Positions 43,856 to 54,420 of a DNA stretch of 64,000 bases are shown in pieces (position 1 is the stretch's first letter; each line of letters opens with the position of its first letter). The notes beneath the pieces were generated by a model. The model was given only the letters and a program-made list of their open reading frames with translations, searched no databases and was not told the DNA's origin. A program made the translations under genes and the position numbers. This DNA comes from Zygnema cylindricum (taxonomy: Eukaryota; Streptophyta; Zygnematophyceae; Zygnematales; Zygnemataceae), in NCBI GenBank assembly GCA_037447655.1, contig JBBHKE010000928.1, positions 62,001-126,000 on the forward strand. Direction: 5' to 3'.

Positions 43856-44540
43856 GATACACTCTCACAAGCTATCAAAAATCCTACCAAACAACTGTTC
43901 TTAAGTGCTCACCAATTCTTATACAAGCATCCAAACCTCACAAAACTCTATCAGAATATAGAGTAGCATAAACACTAATAACTCCCAAAGTTATAGCACA
44001 ATTGACCCGACAACACTCAAGATAAAATACTCAGAAGTTTCTCAAAAACTGTCTACAGTTTTACAACTTCGAAGTCTGGATACATAATATATTATAAGTC
44101 CTAAGTCTTATACTTGTGTTGAACAAGCAACACCAGTGTACTTGAGAGGTACATCAAACCACCAAGCTACCACTAATCTGTCAAGCTACCATTGAGCTAT
44201 CACTAAGCTACCACTGAGCTATCACTAAGCTAACTAGAATCGTATCTATCGCTGTTGCTCTATCCTGTACAGAATCACATTAAGAATATCAGACGTTGCG
44301 TTGTCCTATTTGTGTTGCAGCTTCGCTGCTGCGCTGCTCTGTTATAGCAGCTGCTCTGCTGTATAGCAGCTGCTCTGCTGTATAGCAGCTGCTCTGCTGT
44401 ATAGCAGCTGCGCTGCTGTATAGCAGTTGCGCTGCTCTGTTGTATAGCAGCTGCGCTGCTCTGTTGTATAGCAGCTGCGCTGCTTTGTCTGTAAAGCAGC
44501 TGCGCTGCTCTGAGACTGAAAGCTTTCCAAACAGACAACA
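43797..44540 (-). repeat. 5' LTR of element D
   Basis: 744 bp. It starts TGTTGTCTGTTTGG at 44540 next to the target duplication. Inner end GTAGAACAAAA differs by one base from GTAGAACAACA of the 3' LTR. The CAGCTG tandem array at 44330-44515 has fewer units than the 3' LTR, which accounts for the length difference. Confidence 0.9.
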
Positions 44541-45204
44541 CCAAGTACCCTAGAGACAAGTAGTAGGAAGTTTGATATACTTCATGAATTGCACTAGGCC
44601 CGATATAGCTGCAGCTGTTGGGGTGTCGAGTAGAAGTTTACAAAATCCACGAAAGAGAGATTGGGAGGTAGCAAAAAGGGTCTAAAGATATCTTGTTGGG
44701 ACTAGGAATCTTTGGCTTACTTTGGGAGGGGACAATGTTAGTATTAATACTTGGAGTGATGTTAGCTATGGTGATGTGCCTAGTAGGAAGTCTACAACTG
44801 GGTATGTCATTCAGATAGGAAGTGGAACTTGTAGTTGGAGTAGTAAACTTCAAAAAGTCACGGCACAATTGACTATGGAAGCCGAATACACGGCTGCAAG
44901 CGCAGCCTTAAAGGAATTGCTTTGGATTAAGGCATTTCTTCAAGAATTGGGGTTTACACAACACGGAACACAGGTAATGTGGTGCGACAATCAGACAGCC
45001 ATTTCTGTGGCTACAAACCCAAGTCACCATTTTAAGAGTAAGCATATGGACATTCGGCTACATTTGGTACGTGAGAAAGTATTTGCAAAAGTGGTAAAAC
45101 TTTGTTATTTGCCTGATGAGAAAATGGTTGCGGATATGTTGACAAAAGCCCTTCCCGCTCCTAAATTGGAGTATTGCAGAAAAGCATGTAGTCTAGGTGA
45201 GTAA
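44541..45204 (+). pseudogene. RNase H domain of element C, distal part of pol
   Basis: It resumes after D with a stop-containing RQVVGSLIYFMNCTRPDIAA segment, then (44722-45204, 160 codons) TWSDVSYGDVPSRKSTTGYV, TMEAEYTAAS, WCDNQTAISVATNPSHHF and MVADMLTKALPAPKLEYC. The three acidic positions and the terminal DMLTK block are kept. Confidence 0.92.
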
Positions 45205-45215
45205 GTCTTCTAAAG

Positions 45216-45226
45216 CTTAAGGGGAG
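45216..45226 (+). other. Polypurine tract of element C
   Basis: CTTAAGGGGAG immediately before the 3' LTR start TATTGAAAAG. Confidence 0.8.
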
Positions 45227-45874
45227 TATTGAAAAGTAAGCTTTAGTAAGTCTTAGAAATTTGAGTATAGGACTTAGAATAATTTTAGAATACCAACTCT
45301 TCAATATTGACCAAGTTTAGTGTGATTTTTTTGTAGTATCTACACGAATTGATATCTTTAAGTTAATTAGTGAGTAGGGCCGCCAATGAATGTAGACGTG
45401 ATAAGAATCATCCGGATTTTTAGGGTATAGATAGTGTTAGTGGACAATTCTGGTCCAAACACTTAGATTTTTGTCAGTAGGGTGTCTGGTGAACCATGTA
45501 CATACGTTTTTGATGTTTTCTAGATCTTTTAGATGTTTTCTAGATATTTTGAGTATTTAGTTCAATTAGGATTGATCAATTCAATACAGAATGTACATTC
45601 TACACAAGAGTTAAGGAAATGAGAACACTAAGTGCACTTTAAGGTGTTTTCTGTTCTATTGTCCTTGTATTGCTTGTAATGTTTGTTTATCTGGTTGAAA
45701 GACCTCTCTCACTTAAAGCTACATATCTTACAACATATATTTAGTCAAATAGGTATTTTTTCAAAGGTTTGCTTCAGCTATCATGTCTACTAATGGCTCT
45801 ATCCCTGCTGGTGCAAGTGTGACGCCTAGTGGGAGTGAAACACAGCCAAGTAAGAATGCCCATGACCTTCAACA
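45227..45874 (+). repeat. 3' LTR of element C with gag leader
   Basis: 648 bp, ends CCTTCAACA directly at the target duplication CCATT. The last 92 bp include ATG 45783 and the leader MSTNGSIPAGASVTPSG, proving that the LTR includes the gag start. Confidence 0.92.
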
Positions 45875-45879
45875 CCATT

Positions 45880-46586
45880 GTACAACATGGCCAAAAAGTC
45901 GACACATGTCATATGGGATTTGTTTTCCTATAAAACCCAAAGATGCCGCAATCGAATAAGGTTGTGCCACGTGTCATTCGATGTGGCGGTGACCGCAAAC
46001 CGCCAAAATCCTATTCCGCAACCTCGGCATCTTTCACGGCCGTCCGATCAAAAGCGGCTTTCAATTATAGCCGTCGAAAATAGATGCGCGGTATTTGTTT
46101 CGTTGTCAAAACAAATGCGCGGTACTCATTTTACAAAGTACAGTACGTCGTACGTATGTTTTAAGTGTGTCTATGTTACAAGTTTGTTCGCACCATGTTT
46201 TAAGTGTGTCTATGTTACAAGTTTGTTCGTGCCGTTAAATGAATTTATGTAGTCGTACCGATTTAAATATTTATCAAGCCCTTTTTGTCTCAGCACCGAT
46301 CCTAAACTATAAGATAAAGCTACCTGCTAATTTTGACTTGCCAAACGGTAGGTACCACGATCAAATCTTGGGTTGGTCAAGTATATTTTGGTAAACCTAC
46401 TAAAATCTATCGCTTGTCTCTTTATCTCTAAACAACATAGGCAGCCATAGCTCTAGCTCCTTTAACCTTTAGTGACTGCGACAAGTGTGGTAGCTAAAGA
46501 GAAGAGTTAGAGGCAGACTGCCTCGCCTTCTTTTCTGCATTTTATTTTAGACTTATAAAATAATAAAAGAACCATTAATTTCTACA
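45880..46586 (-). repeat. 5' LTR of element B, outer part
   Basis: Picks up exactly where the 34290-34651 part stops (GTACAACATGGCCAAAAAGT) and runs to the LTR start. A 33-bp stretch, CACCATGTTTTAAGTGTGTC and so on near 46190, is a local duplication not found in the 3' LTR. Confidence 0.88.
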
Positions 46587-46591
46587 AAATG

Positions 46592-46936
46592 CAAAAGAAT
46601 ACAAATTTTTGTTCCTGGACACTTATGCCTTTTCTGGAATAAGCCTTCTTTTTTTCTCTAATCTTGTGAATGGTGTTATCTTATGGTTCTGTCTATGAAT
46701 TTAAGCAATGCACAAATTAAACAAAAAAACATTGTTGATGGTACAAGCGTTAGTGGTCGCAATAGGGTACATGATCCGTACCCAACCGGCTGCGCCTGAT
46801 CTGAACCGATTCGTGTGCCATATTTTGGGTGCCGGTCGGATTCGGCCGAGTGATTAAAAGAAAAAAAAACTCGGATACGACCGAGTTAGCAAAAGGCAAA
46901 AAAAAATGAAGGTTTCGTGGGTACGTACTACTATTG
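46592..46936. other. No recognisable gene
   Basis: AT-rich flank right of element B. Nothing coding is seen. Confidence 0.5.
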
Positions 46937-47769
46937 TACTATAGACCGTGAATCGTTTTAAGCGTTAAGAAATAATTAGTGTAAAAAAAAATTAGTGTTA
47001 TTAACTCTAATTTGGATTTTTCGCGTTCCGGAAGAAAACCTTCTACTCTTGTTTATTCATAACTATAATTTGGGTACAGTTCGCCTAGAATGAATCTGGG
47101 ATCAAAATATTTACCCTAAAATTGGTACGAGTACAAAATCTGACAAATCGTACACCGTCGCGTCCTTTTACTCTAATTTATTTTTAACTCTAATTTGGGT
47201 TTTCTTCTCCCGTATAATTAATATGCAATCAATATCTTTACACTAAAATAGGTACGGTCATTTTGCCTTTTTTTATGAGCGCATATTTACGTGAGTTCGC
47301 GATTATTTCAATCCATGTTTCGTACTTTATTACTTAACAAAACACCATTTTGTACAGACTGACACGTTACATACACCACTTTATTCACGATGACCATAAA
47401 TTAGAGTTATTAACGATTATTAACCAGTACCTTAATTAACGTAAAAAAACAATTAGTGTTATTAATTCTATTTAAGGTTTTAGGGTCAAAATTTGGGGGA
47501 GTTGAATTAGCGTTAATAACGCTAACAACGATTTAAGGTGTACATTACACTGTGAATCGCTATTAGAGTTCATAACGCTATTTCGGCACCCCCAAACTTT
47601 GACCAAAATTCTCAAATAGAATCATTAATTTTATTTTGGAAAACCCGAAATTCCCAATTAGAGTCAATGATTACGTTGAAAATCCCCATATTCCCAATTA
47701 GCGTTAATAACGCTAATTATTTTTTAGCCCTAGTTATTTCATAACGCTAATAGCGACTCACCGTGTAGT
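46937..47769. mobile_element. MITE related to family M, with internal nested ends
   Basis: The left end ACCGTGAATCGTTTTAAGCG is the approximate inverse of the right end CGCTAATAGCGACTCACCGT, each continuing into AAGAAATAA and TTATTTCAT. Near 47540 two further ends lie head to head (GATTTAAGGTGTA and CACTGTGAATCGCTATTAG), showing a second element inside or next to it. Internal GTACAAAATCTGACAAATCG is shared with the M2 elements at 55.3 and 58.0 kb. Confidence 0.55.
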
Positions 47770-48302
47770 GTCCATACTATCCAACATTATTGTAATTTGT
47801 ACCACTAAGGGTGAACTTCCATTACAAGAAAAGTGGGGTTGTTTACTCGATACCGTACGATTTCGTAGAGATTCATACCATTTTTTTTTGTTGTCAGACG
47901 AAACATGACGAAACATGTTTACTCCAGTGGCTCCAATACTATAGGCGTAAGTATCGAAACGAGACTCTCCTCCACGAAGAGAGTTCTTCACACGGGTCGA
48001 GTACCATTGGTACACCTAATTATTTCATAACGCTAATAGCGATTCACGGTGTAGCGTTCTATACTATCCAACGTTATTGTAATTTGTACCACTAAGAGTG
48101 AACTTCCATTACAAGAAAAGTAGATTTTTAACTGGATGCCGTACGATTTCGTGGAGATTCGTACCATTTTTTTCTGTTTTCAGACGAAACATGACGAAAC
48201 ATGTTTACTCCGATGGCTCCAATACTATAGGCGAAAGTATCGAAACGAGACTCTCCTCGGCGAGGAGAGTTCTTCACACAGGTCGCGTACCATTGGTACA
48301 CG
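47733..48302. repeat. Tandem duplication, about 286-bp unit, carrying MITE ends
   Basis: Copy 1 starts near 47733 and copy 2 near 48019, both from TATTTCATAACGCTAATAGC to TACCATTGGTACAC. Each unit holds an M-type right end followed by a family X left end (AAGGGTGAACTTCCATTACA, or AGAGTGAACTTCC in copy 2). The open frames on both strands here are repeat noise. Confidence 0.88.
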
Positions 48303-49239
48303 TGAAAAGTAACAAAAACATCCACCACGAACAGGCGATGAGAAATGAAACGTCGTACACTCTATGTGCCTTCCGCCACGGTGTATGCAGGTCGACCGAA
48401 ATATCCTCGGACGCTCCTTTTGACATCCATTGACCTTCAAAGTTTGCGGCGTCTTTTTGCCATTCCGTTTCGAAATTTTGATTTCCAATTTCAAAATTAA
48501 AATTTGGTCACAAAATTTTTGTACGAATCATTAACTACCTCAGCTTGTACAAATATTACGTTTAGATTTTTAGTTTGAAGATTTTTTTTAGATTTTAAGA
48601 ATCTAAAAACTAGCCTACGTGGCGCCAATCATAATTGAGAAACGATGTTTACAGGTACGACATAATGGAAAGCAGTGTCAGTAAACACAACAAAATAGAC
48701 GTCTCCGCATGCTTACTAAGACCGCCAATGGATTATAGGCCTTAATTTGTACTTATTCGGGTATCGGTAGTCGAGAGAAATTGAGTGTCGGTTAACTTAT
48801 TTTTTTCGTAAACGTGTATCGGGTATCGGGGTAACAATACATGAGCGTGAAATAACCCGGCGAGATTTCACAGTTGTTTAGATTTTGAAAAAAAAAATGA
48901 CGGATTCGAGAATCTGAAATTTTGACTTTTGCGACCTCTAACAGGTGTCACAAAGCGCCTCGAATCGTGCATCTTGGCGGGAATTGGCATCGCGTGAAGT
49001 CGTATTTTTTAACAAGGACACTAAAAACGGCCTCATTTACCCGATATCCCAATAGCAAACCAAACTAGCGTGCTAGACTTAAAGCACGCTTCCACCCCGC
49101 AAAACAAACTCAACCAACAGTACGGTACGTCTACCGTACTCAATAAACAAATGACCAACGCGAACAAACACACTAACTTAAATGTGAACTCGACCCAAAT
49201 GGCGATGCGCCGAATGTCATGCCGCATGGTATCGACTCC
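48303..49239. other. No recognisable gene
   Basis: AT-rich, no domain in any frame. Confidence 0.5.
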
Positions 49240-49400
49240 ACGCGTGCACGATATTTTGCTTGCGCGAACGATGTTTCGCACGCACACACGATATTGTGCA
49301 CGCGTGCGCGATATTCGACGCGCGCACAATTTCATGCACGCACACACGATATTTTGGCACGCATGTATGAATTTCATTCGCACTTGCGATTTCGCGCCAG
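49240..49400. repeat. Imperfect minisatellite of alternating CG/CA dinucleotides
   Basis: Units of about 20-24 bp built on CGCACACACGATATT (for example near 49276, 49300 and 49338), rich in alternating purine-pyrimidine steps such as GCACGCGTGCGCG. The frames on both strands here (for example a Cys/Arg-rich one, 49383-49033) arise from the repeat and are not taken as genes. Confidence 0.75.
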
Positions 49401-50596
49401 TTCACTTATTTGTGACGTGTACGCGATACGCGTACACATCTGATTGAATATGTACTAATTTCGTGCGTAATTTTGTTTCGTTTCATTTCGTAGGTACACG
49501 ATTTTGGAGTACGATCGTGGATTTCATTTGTACCTTGCGTTTCCTATGTACTTTCGGTTTCACTTGTACCTTCCATTTTGTTGGTACTTTTTCACTTTTA
49601 GTGGACTTTCGCGACGTACGAATGACATGTACGATGGACGTTTCGTTGGCGCTTTCTCATTAGTGCGCATTTAAGTCGTGAACCCACGTAGGTTCACGCA
49701 CACACTTAGATAGTGAGGGTTTTTACCCTTGGATTGTGGATTTTGTTAGACGTACGGCAAACGATTTTGGCTGCCTATTGGCCAACATCTTAAGTATATT
49801 CATTCATGTAAAGTAGACTAGACGTAGGCTAGTTTCGCGCTTTGCTTAGCTTAGTATTACTTAGGTTAATTCTCAAACTTAGAAAATTTCGTTTTTCGGA
49901 CAAGAATTTTCTCTTGGCGGCGGAGCAGTTTTCTTGCTTCCTCCTTGCCACTGATTGCCCACTATTTCCTTTTCTTTTTGTTACCTAGAGATAGGTGCTA
50001 GTTAGCGTACGATTTTTCTCTCCTTGTGTTCTGCCTTGTTTTTAATCCACACGGCTTCGGCCAAGTCCGGAAGGTTTCCCTCCAAATTTGTCTTTTTGGC
50101 AATTGTTGGAGTGGAGACTTGGGGCGTGGCATCTTGTATTGGGCTGCACCATTCTTCGGACAGCTAGACAATTTGTTTGAGTGTGTTTGTTTGTGTGGCA
50201 TTTCGGTTGTCTTGTAAATGTGCTTTTTTTACCGAATCCAAATTTCTTGGTTTGGTTGGAAAGTGTTTTTTCTGCTTCATTGCTTTCTTATGAGATTACT
50301 CTTGTAAAGAAGACGTTGAAGACCTAAGTGCCTAGTGGCTACCTTGTGGCTTAGATTATTATGGGGTGCATCTCACTCTAGGGGAGTATTCTTCCCTTAT
50401 CATTCTTGATTATATTCATGTTCATTGTTTTTCATGGTGTATATACTTTTTTCCCTCCATATTCGTTTTCGTTTGTATGATATGTTTGCAATCTTGACTT
50501 TGCTGGTTATGATGCATGATTTCCTTGCTTCTCCCTCATGCATGACACGAACCTCCCATTCCAGAATGTTCCCAACAAAAGCAAGCACCAACAATA
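49401..50596. other. No recognisable gene
   Basis: Starts with GTAC- and TTTC-rich sequence (49480-49600), then T-rich DNA. CTCTAGGGGAGTATTC at about 50378-50393 looks like a polypurine tract with an LTR start, as in element C, but no pol end precedes it. No coding domain is seen. Confidence 0.4.
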
Positions 50597-50598
50597 TA

Positions 50599-51273
50599 GG
50601 GTGGACTTCCATTAGGCGTCTCAGTAATTATATGGAAAATCTTACTTAAGGGCGTGCCTTCCATTAGGTCGCGTCTGTAAACATGCGTGGCTCATTCTGG
50701 TTAGTAAGACATAGGTTAATATTCGATCCTTAAATTCTTGAAAGAATCTTCGAATACAATGTTAGAACGCAATATCTGTACGAGCGGAGGTAATATCTTT
50801 ACCAGCGGAGGTAATTAATGACTCGTATAGAGGGCTTTAAATGTACTACCCAAAATTTCAAAACGCAACGACAAAAGGCGGCGGCAAACTTTGATGGTGG
50901 GAGCGTGACGCGATATTTTCGGCGGATTCGCAGCCACCCTGGTGGAAGGCACATGGCCCTTGCGACGTGTACGCACATACGCGCGCGCTCATCGTGGACT
51001 CATTTGACATTTTCCACGCGGCCTATTTTTACACGTTCTGTATTCGAGAACTGTCCTCACTGTGCACGGTCATAACAAACTGTAGGGTTAGTGACGTGGC
51101 TTCACGATAAAAAGTGCAATTGAATCCGACGGTCCTAGTTTACGCCTACAACCCTGGACAATTTTCTGTAATGTTGTTTTCGTTGAAAAAAAAAAATTAT
51201 GTACGAACCAGTACAAAACGGTACGGCTGTCAGTAAAAAACCCCACTTTTTCGTTAATGGAAGTCCACCCTTA
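50599..51273. mobile_element. MITE of family X
   Basis: The left end AGGGTGGACTTCCATTAGG and the right end GTTAATGGAAGTCCACCCTT are inverted repeats. The right sub-terminal part, read inward, has GAAAAAGTGGGGTTTTTTACT like the other X copies. About 675 bp. A second partial end, AAGGGCGTGCCTTCCATTAG, lies at about 50648, so the left end is duplicated. Confidence 0.65.
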
Positions 51274-51650
51274 ACAGGAGAAACTAAAACGTTAATTATG
51301 TACATTAACATTGTTGGATAATTACAAAAGAATTAGTGTTTTCTATGTTGGCTATGTTGTCTAATACAAAACTATTTTTCTATGAAAAAGTACTCCTTAC
51401 GATGACATAAATGAATTTTCCTGTACATATATCCTATCTATCTTCCTTCAAACTTTCTTTCCTGTACTTTTCCTCCGTATTTGTCAAGAATGCTTATTCT
51501 TATTTTATCATTTGACCATTACTTACTACTTTTATAGGAAGGAATAGCAATGGTATTAAAAAAAAAAAATATAAGGGGACGTCATCTAGGATTAAGTCCA
51601 AAACTTTTGGTTTTGAGTATTTATAACATTCTCATTTGAGAGAACAATCC
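51274..51650. other. No recognisable gene
   Basis: AT-rich flank, with a poly-A tract near 51558. Nothing else is seen. Confidence 0.5.
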
Positions 51651-52560
51651 TCGATTCCCAAGATTTCGGTGACTTCATCAAGAGAGAATTTTGAGGCTGG
51701 CATTGAAGGAAAAGAAGAATTATATGCCAGAAGAAACTCGTCGATTGAAGAAGAAAAAATGGGTTGAAAAAGGGGCTTCTGAAGCTGATTTCGAATGAAT
51801 TATCCAGTTTTCCGATTCTCTCTCTCCAGACACCGAATTTGTAGTGTTTTTGGACACTACTTCCGTACTTCCAATCTTTGAATTTTCAAGACAAAGGTCG
51901 TCAGGTCCTATCTCAATTGTAGCGTTTGTCATATTATAAAATATAATTGGTAGATTTAACAATTCATTGTATGAATAATGACTCCAATTCTGGCCACTCC
52001 CTTTCTCGACCGCTCTACTCCCAATTCTGAATCTCTCCCTAGTCAATTCCCCGTTTTTTGTATTCTCAATTTCACTATTTTTGTCTATTTCTATACCGGA
52101 ATCCGTACCAAAGTCTGTACCCAAATCCACAGCAGAATCTGTACTCAAATCCGTACAATTGATGCTAGAAAAGTCCACATCTTTGGGACAGGATTCTTCT
52201 GATAGGAACTGCGAGATCACAACTGCTGCTGCTGGTACTACTACTACTGTTATTTTCCGTCACATTTTCCTTTTTTCCAGTCTCCAGAAGCATTGTATTT
52301 TCTCGCCTAGTGTCCTTGTCTGTAGTGAAAGCTTCGACGGCTTTCGCATCGCAAGGCTGTCGAGAAAAAATTGACAAAAAGGGAAAGTTAAGGACAAAAT
52401 TGGGAATTGAATGGGACTTGGGATTCCGGGGGAAGGGGAGGAGGGGGGAGAGAGAGAGGAGAAAAAAATGGTTAATGATAGGGATGCGGTTTTGTCGATC
52501 TATTTTGGATTTTGGATGCCACGAGAGTTTAGGGTTTGGTTGATTTTTTTTTCTCTTTTT
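51650..52560 (-). pseudogene. Possible small host gene or its relic, function unknown
   Basis: The minus strand has the look of a plant gene start. A TTAAATA-like box lies near 52733, AAACCCTAAACTCTC (telo-box type) near 52534-52520, and a pyrimidine-rich CTCTCTCTCC patch near 52450. TTTTCTCGACAG near 52363 could be a splice acceptor. An ATG at 52349 opens 29 codons (MRKPSKLSLQTRTLGEKIQC), then a TGA. The same frame then stays open to 51720 (FLSEESCPKDVDFSSINCTD, repeats of TDS/GTD). No domain is recognised. The stop suggests a relic or a missed intron. Confidence 0.3.
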
Positions 52561-52699
52561 ATCTTCCCCTTTCAATCTCCTTGATGTTTTTCTCTTTTGT
52601 TCTTTTTTCTTTGGACTAGAATAATCCCCTCTAAACTCAAAAATACAAACAAAACTTCTCCCTCTCACCCTCCACTCCCGCCTCTTTTTGGAGGTTATT

Positions 52700-53230
52700 G
52701 AGTTTGCTTAACAATGTGATTAAAACCACAGTATTTAAGTACAAACAATATTAAACTGGTGATGTGGGTTTGGGTGAATTTGAAATTAACTTTTTCTATT
52801 TCGAATTAATGGAAACTACAGGAAATCCTGAGGATCCACAAAAATTTACGTCATGAAACTCTAGATACAGATTGGACATGCCTAAAAAAAAAAAATTGGG
52901 GCATTCGGGTCTTTCTAAAATTACGAAGTTTTTGCTAAAACATCCAATGTTTTTTTTTTAGTTTTTCAGAAAAACTCAGTTGAAATTCGTACCGTTGGAG
53001 AACTTAATATTTGAGAAAGTAATTTTTCCCATCGACGCTCGAGATTTTTCCAATAATTCTGCAACAGCAAAACAATTAAAATAACAATTAAACTAAAAAA
53101 AACAACCATAACCTCACATTAATCGGTCTATCAATCACTTTTATTTCGGAAAATTGTCAATAAAAAAGAAGAACAAAAAAAAAAAATGCGAAATTTATAA
53201 ATAAAACAACCCCATAAGAAAGGCCAGATT
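52700..53230. other. AT-rich, no recognisable gene
   Basis: Poly-A and poly-T tracts. It could be intron or intergenic DNA between the two possible gene relics. Confidence 0.4.
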
Positions 53231-53284
53231 TTTTCACAAAACGACAAATATACAAGTCCGTAGTGCCAAGTGGCTCACTCTCAC

Positions 53285-53400
53285 AGCGCCATCTGTCCTT
53301 CCAGGAAGTTTCCTCGCAATTCTCGACCACCGACAGCCCATCAGAACGAAGCCAATCACAATCGTCCAACTCTCCTCCTCCGTAAATTTGCCTCTGTTGA
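53285..53400 (-). pseudogene. MYB R3-repeat-like fragment
   Basis: Within the minus-strand frame 53452-53234, LNRGKFTEEESWTIVIGFVL is followed by MGCRWSRIARKLPGRTDGAV. This resembles the third repeat of plant R2R3-MYB factors (RGNFTEEE, GNRWSLIA, LPGRTDNE(I/V)K). After GAVR comes GTGAGC, a plausible splice donor near the usual second-intron site. No R2 repeat is found upstream and no matching next exon (NYWNTH) is found downstream. Probably a captured or decayed exon; a divergent single-repeat MYB is possible. Confidence 0.45.
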
Positions 53401-53408
53401 GCTGCTGC

Positions 53409-53489
53409 CACGTGGCATCATCCAGAACCACACGTGGTAAGTCTTTACACACGTCAAATCCCTACACGTGTTAAATACTCACGCACGTG
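53409..53489. promoter_or_regulatory. Cluster of four CACGTG (G-box) motifs
   Basis: CACGTG at 53409-53414, 53431-53436, 53465-53470 and 53484-53489, in 81 bp of otherwise AT-rich DNA. G-boxes bind plant bHLH and bZIP factors. Two of the four overlap the start of the MYB-like frame, and the cluster lies upstream of it on the minus strand. Confidence 0.55.
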
Positions 53490-53499
53490 TTAACACCAA

Positions 53500-54420
53500 C
53501 CCTTTCAAGTTAAAACAAGAATAAGATAAATTTAGCAAATTGGTGAAGTTAGAATAAAGACTCTTGTAAGGTCCCATTGTACCATTGTTGATGTGGACCA
53601 TATTTGATGTAGACATCAATGACTGGACGTGGCCCAGAAATGGGAAAAAAAAAAAAAAAAGTACCGCCCCAAAACAATTTAATCATTTTGACGGAAAAAG
53701 TTTTCCAGATTAGGATTTTATGTTTCTATTATTGAAAAAAACAAATCATATTCCTTTCCTAGACCTCATTATATCCTGTTGAAAAAAAGAAAATGTAAAA
53801 GGTAGCAGTCACCGAAAATTTAATAGAAAAAAAAACAATCGGACTTACTTTGAGCCTAGTTTAAGACTAAGAAACTATGAGATTTCAAAAAATTGAAGAA
53901 TTTCAATCAGATTTAACGCATATGACATTTCTTCGAATTGGCTCAAATTGTTGTGCGATTCTCATAGGCTCTCATATAACTAGCATGAGATATTGATGAA
54001 TTTACACAGATTTCTATGAAAAAAATAATTTTCATAATAATTCAACAATTTTTCAGCTAATTCCCATTAAGTTTGAGTAAATTCATGTGAAAACTATAAA
54101 ACGTCATCCACTTCAGAAAATAAAACATTTGGTACATTAAAATATTCAGTAAATATGATCAAATTTTCACAAATTTTAAGAAATTTCATCTGGAAATTAC
54201 GTTTGATTCACAGAGAAACTCCATAATTTCATCTAGCAGGCATAAAATTTATGAAATTTTGTCAGTGGAAGAACCTATAAAAAACATCAATTTCAAAAGA
54301 AAGATGAAAAGGGGATAGAAGGGGAAGTTGCTAAGTGTTAATAAGTAAGCTGGCATGCTTATAATTTTAATAAAATCAGGATCCAAATGTTGCAACCACC
54401 TTCTCCGACATCCTTTCCCT
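53500..54420. other. AT-rich, no recognisable gene
   Basis: Repeated AAATTT-like stretches and poly-A tracts. Nothing coding is seen. Confidence 0.5.

Larger units (their letters stand above)
38769..44540 (-). mobile_element. Ty1/copia element D, innermost of the nest
   Basis: Minus strand, 5772 bp, with an exact 5-bp target duplication CCAAG at 38764-38768 and 44541-44545 within the pol of element C. LTRs: 43797-44540 (5') and 38769-39539 (3'). It begins TGTTGTCTGTTTGG and ends GTAGAACAACA. Gag, protease, integrase, reverse transcriptase and RNase H are all recognisable in copia order and broken by a few stops and frameshifts. It is the most complete retroelement in the window. Confidence 0.93.
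34652..45874 (+). mobile_element. Ty1/copia element C, middle of the nest
   Basis: Plus strand. LTRs lie at 34652-35319 and 45227-45874, and the 5-bp target duplication CCATT at 34647-34651 and 45875-45879 is exact. Its LTRs start TATTGAAAAG instead of TG and end CTTCAACA. Gag, protease, integrase and reverse transcriptase run in order until 38768, where element D is inserted. Pol resumes at 44541. By eye the LTRs differ at about 20 of 650 sites plus one 20-bp repeat unit. Several stops make it non-autonomous even without D. Confidence 0.92.
28856..46586 (-). mobile_element. Ty1/copia element B, outermost of a three-level nest
   Basis: The minus-strand element starts TGTAGAAATTAATGG at 46586 and ends GAGTCTCAAAGTTGCA style at 28856. 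Its 5-bp flanks are GAATG (28851-28855) and AAATG (46587-46591), matching at four of five bases. The 5' LTR is split by element C into 34290-34651 and 45880-46586, whose summed length (1069 bp) fits the 3' LTR (1083 bp). Internal order is gag, protease, integrase, reverse transcriptase, RNase H. The two LTRs differ at roughly 15 percent of sites over the stretch I compared, so it is the oldest of the nest. Confidence 0.88.

Noticed and set aside
49033-49447. Cys/Arg-rich open frames on both strands
   Set aside because: They come from the alternating CG/CA minisatellite, which keeps several frames open at once.
50378-50400. Copia polypurine tract and LTR start at CTCTAGGGGAGTATTC
   Set aside because: It resembles the tract and LTR start of element C, but no RNase H end precedes it and no LTR copy follows, so it is probably chance.
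52165-52350. Similarity of the short MRKPSKLSLQTRTLGEK start to cyclin-dependent kinase inhibitors of the KRP type
   Set aside because: The resemblance is limited to a few residues, and the diagnostic C-terminal motif ending in YEWV is absent downstream.
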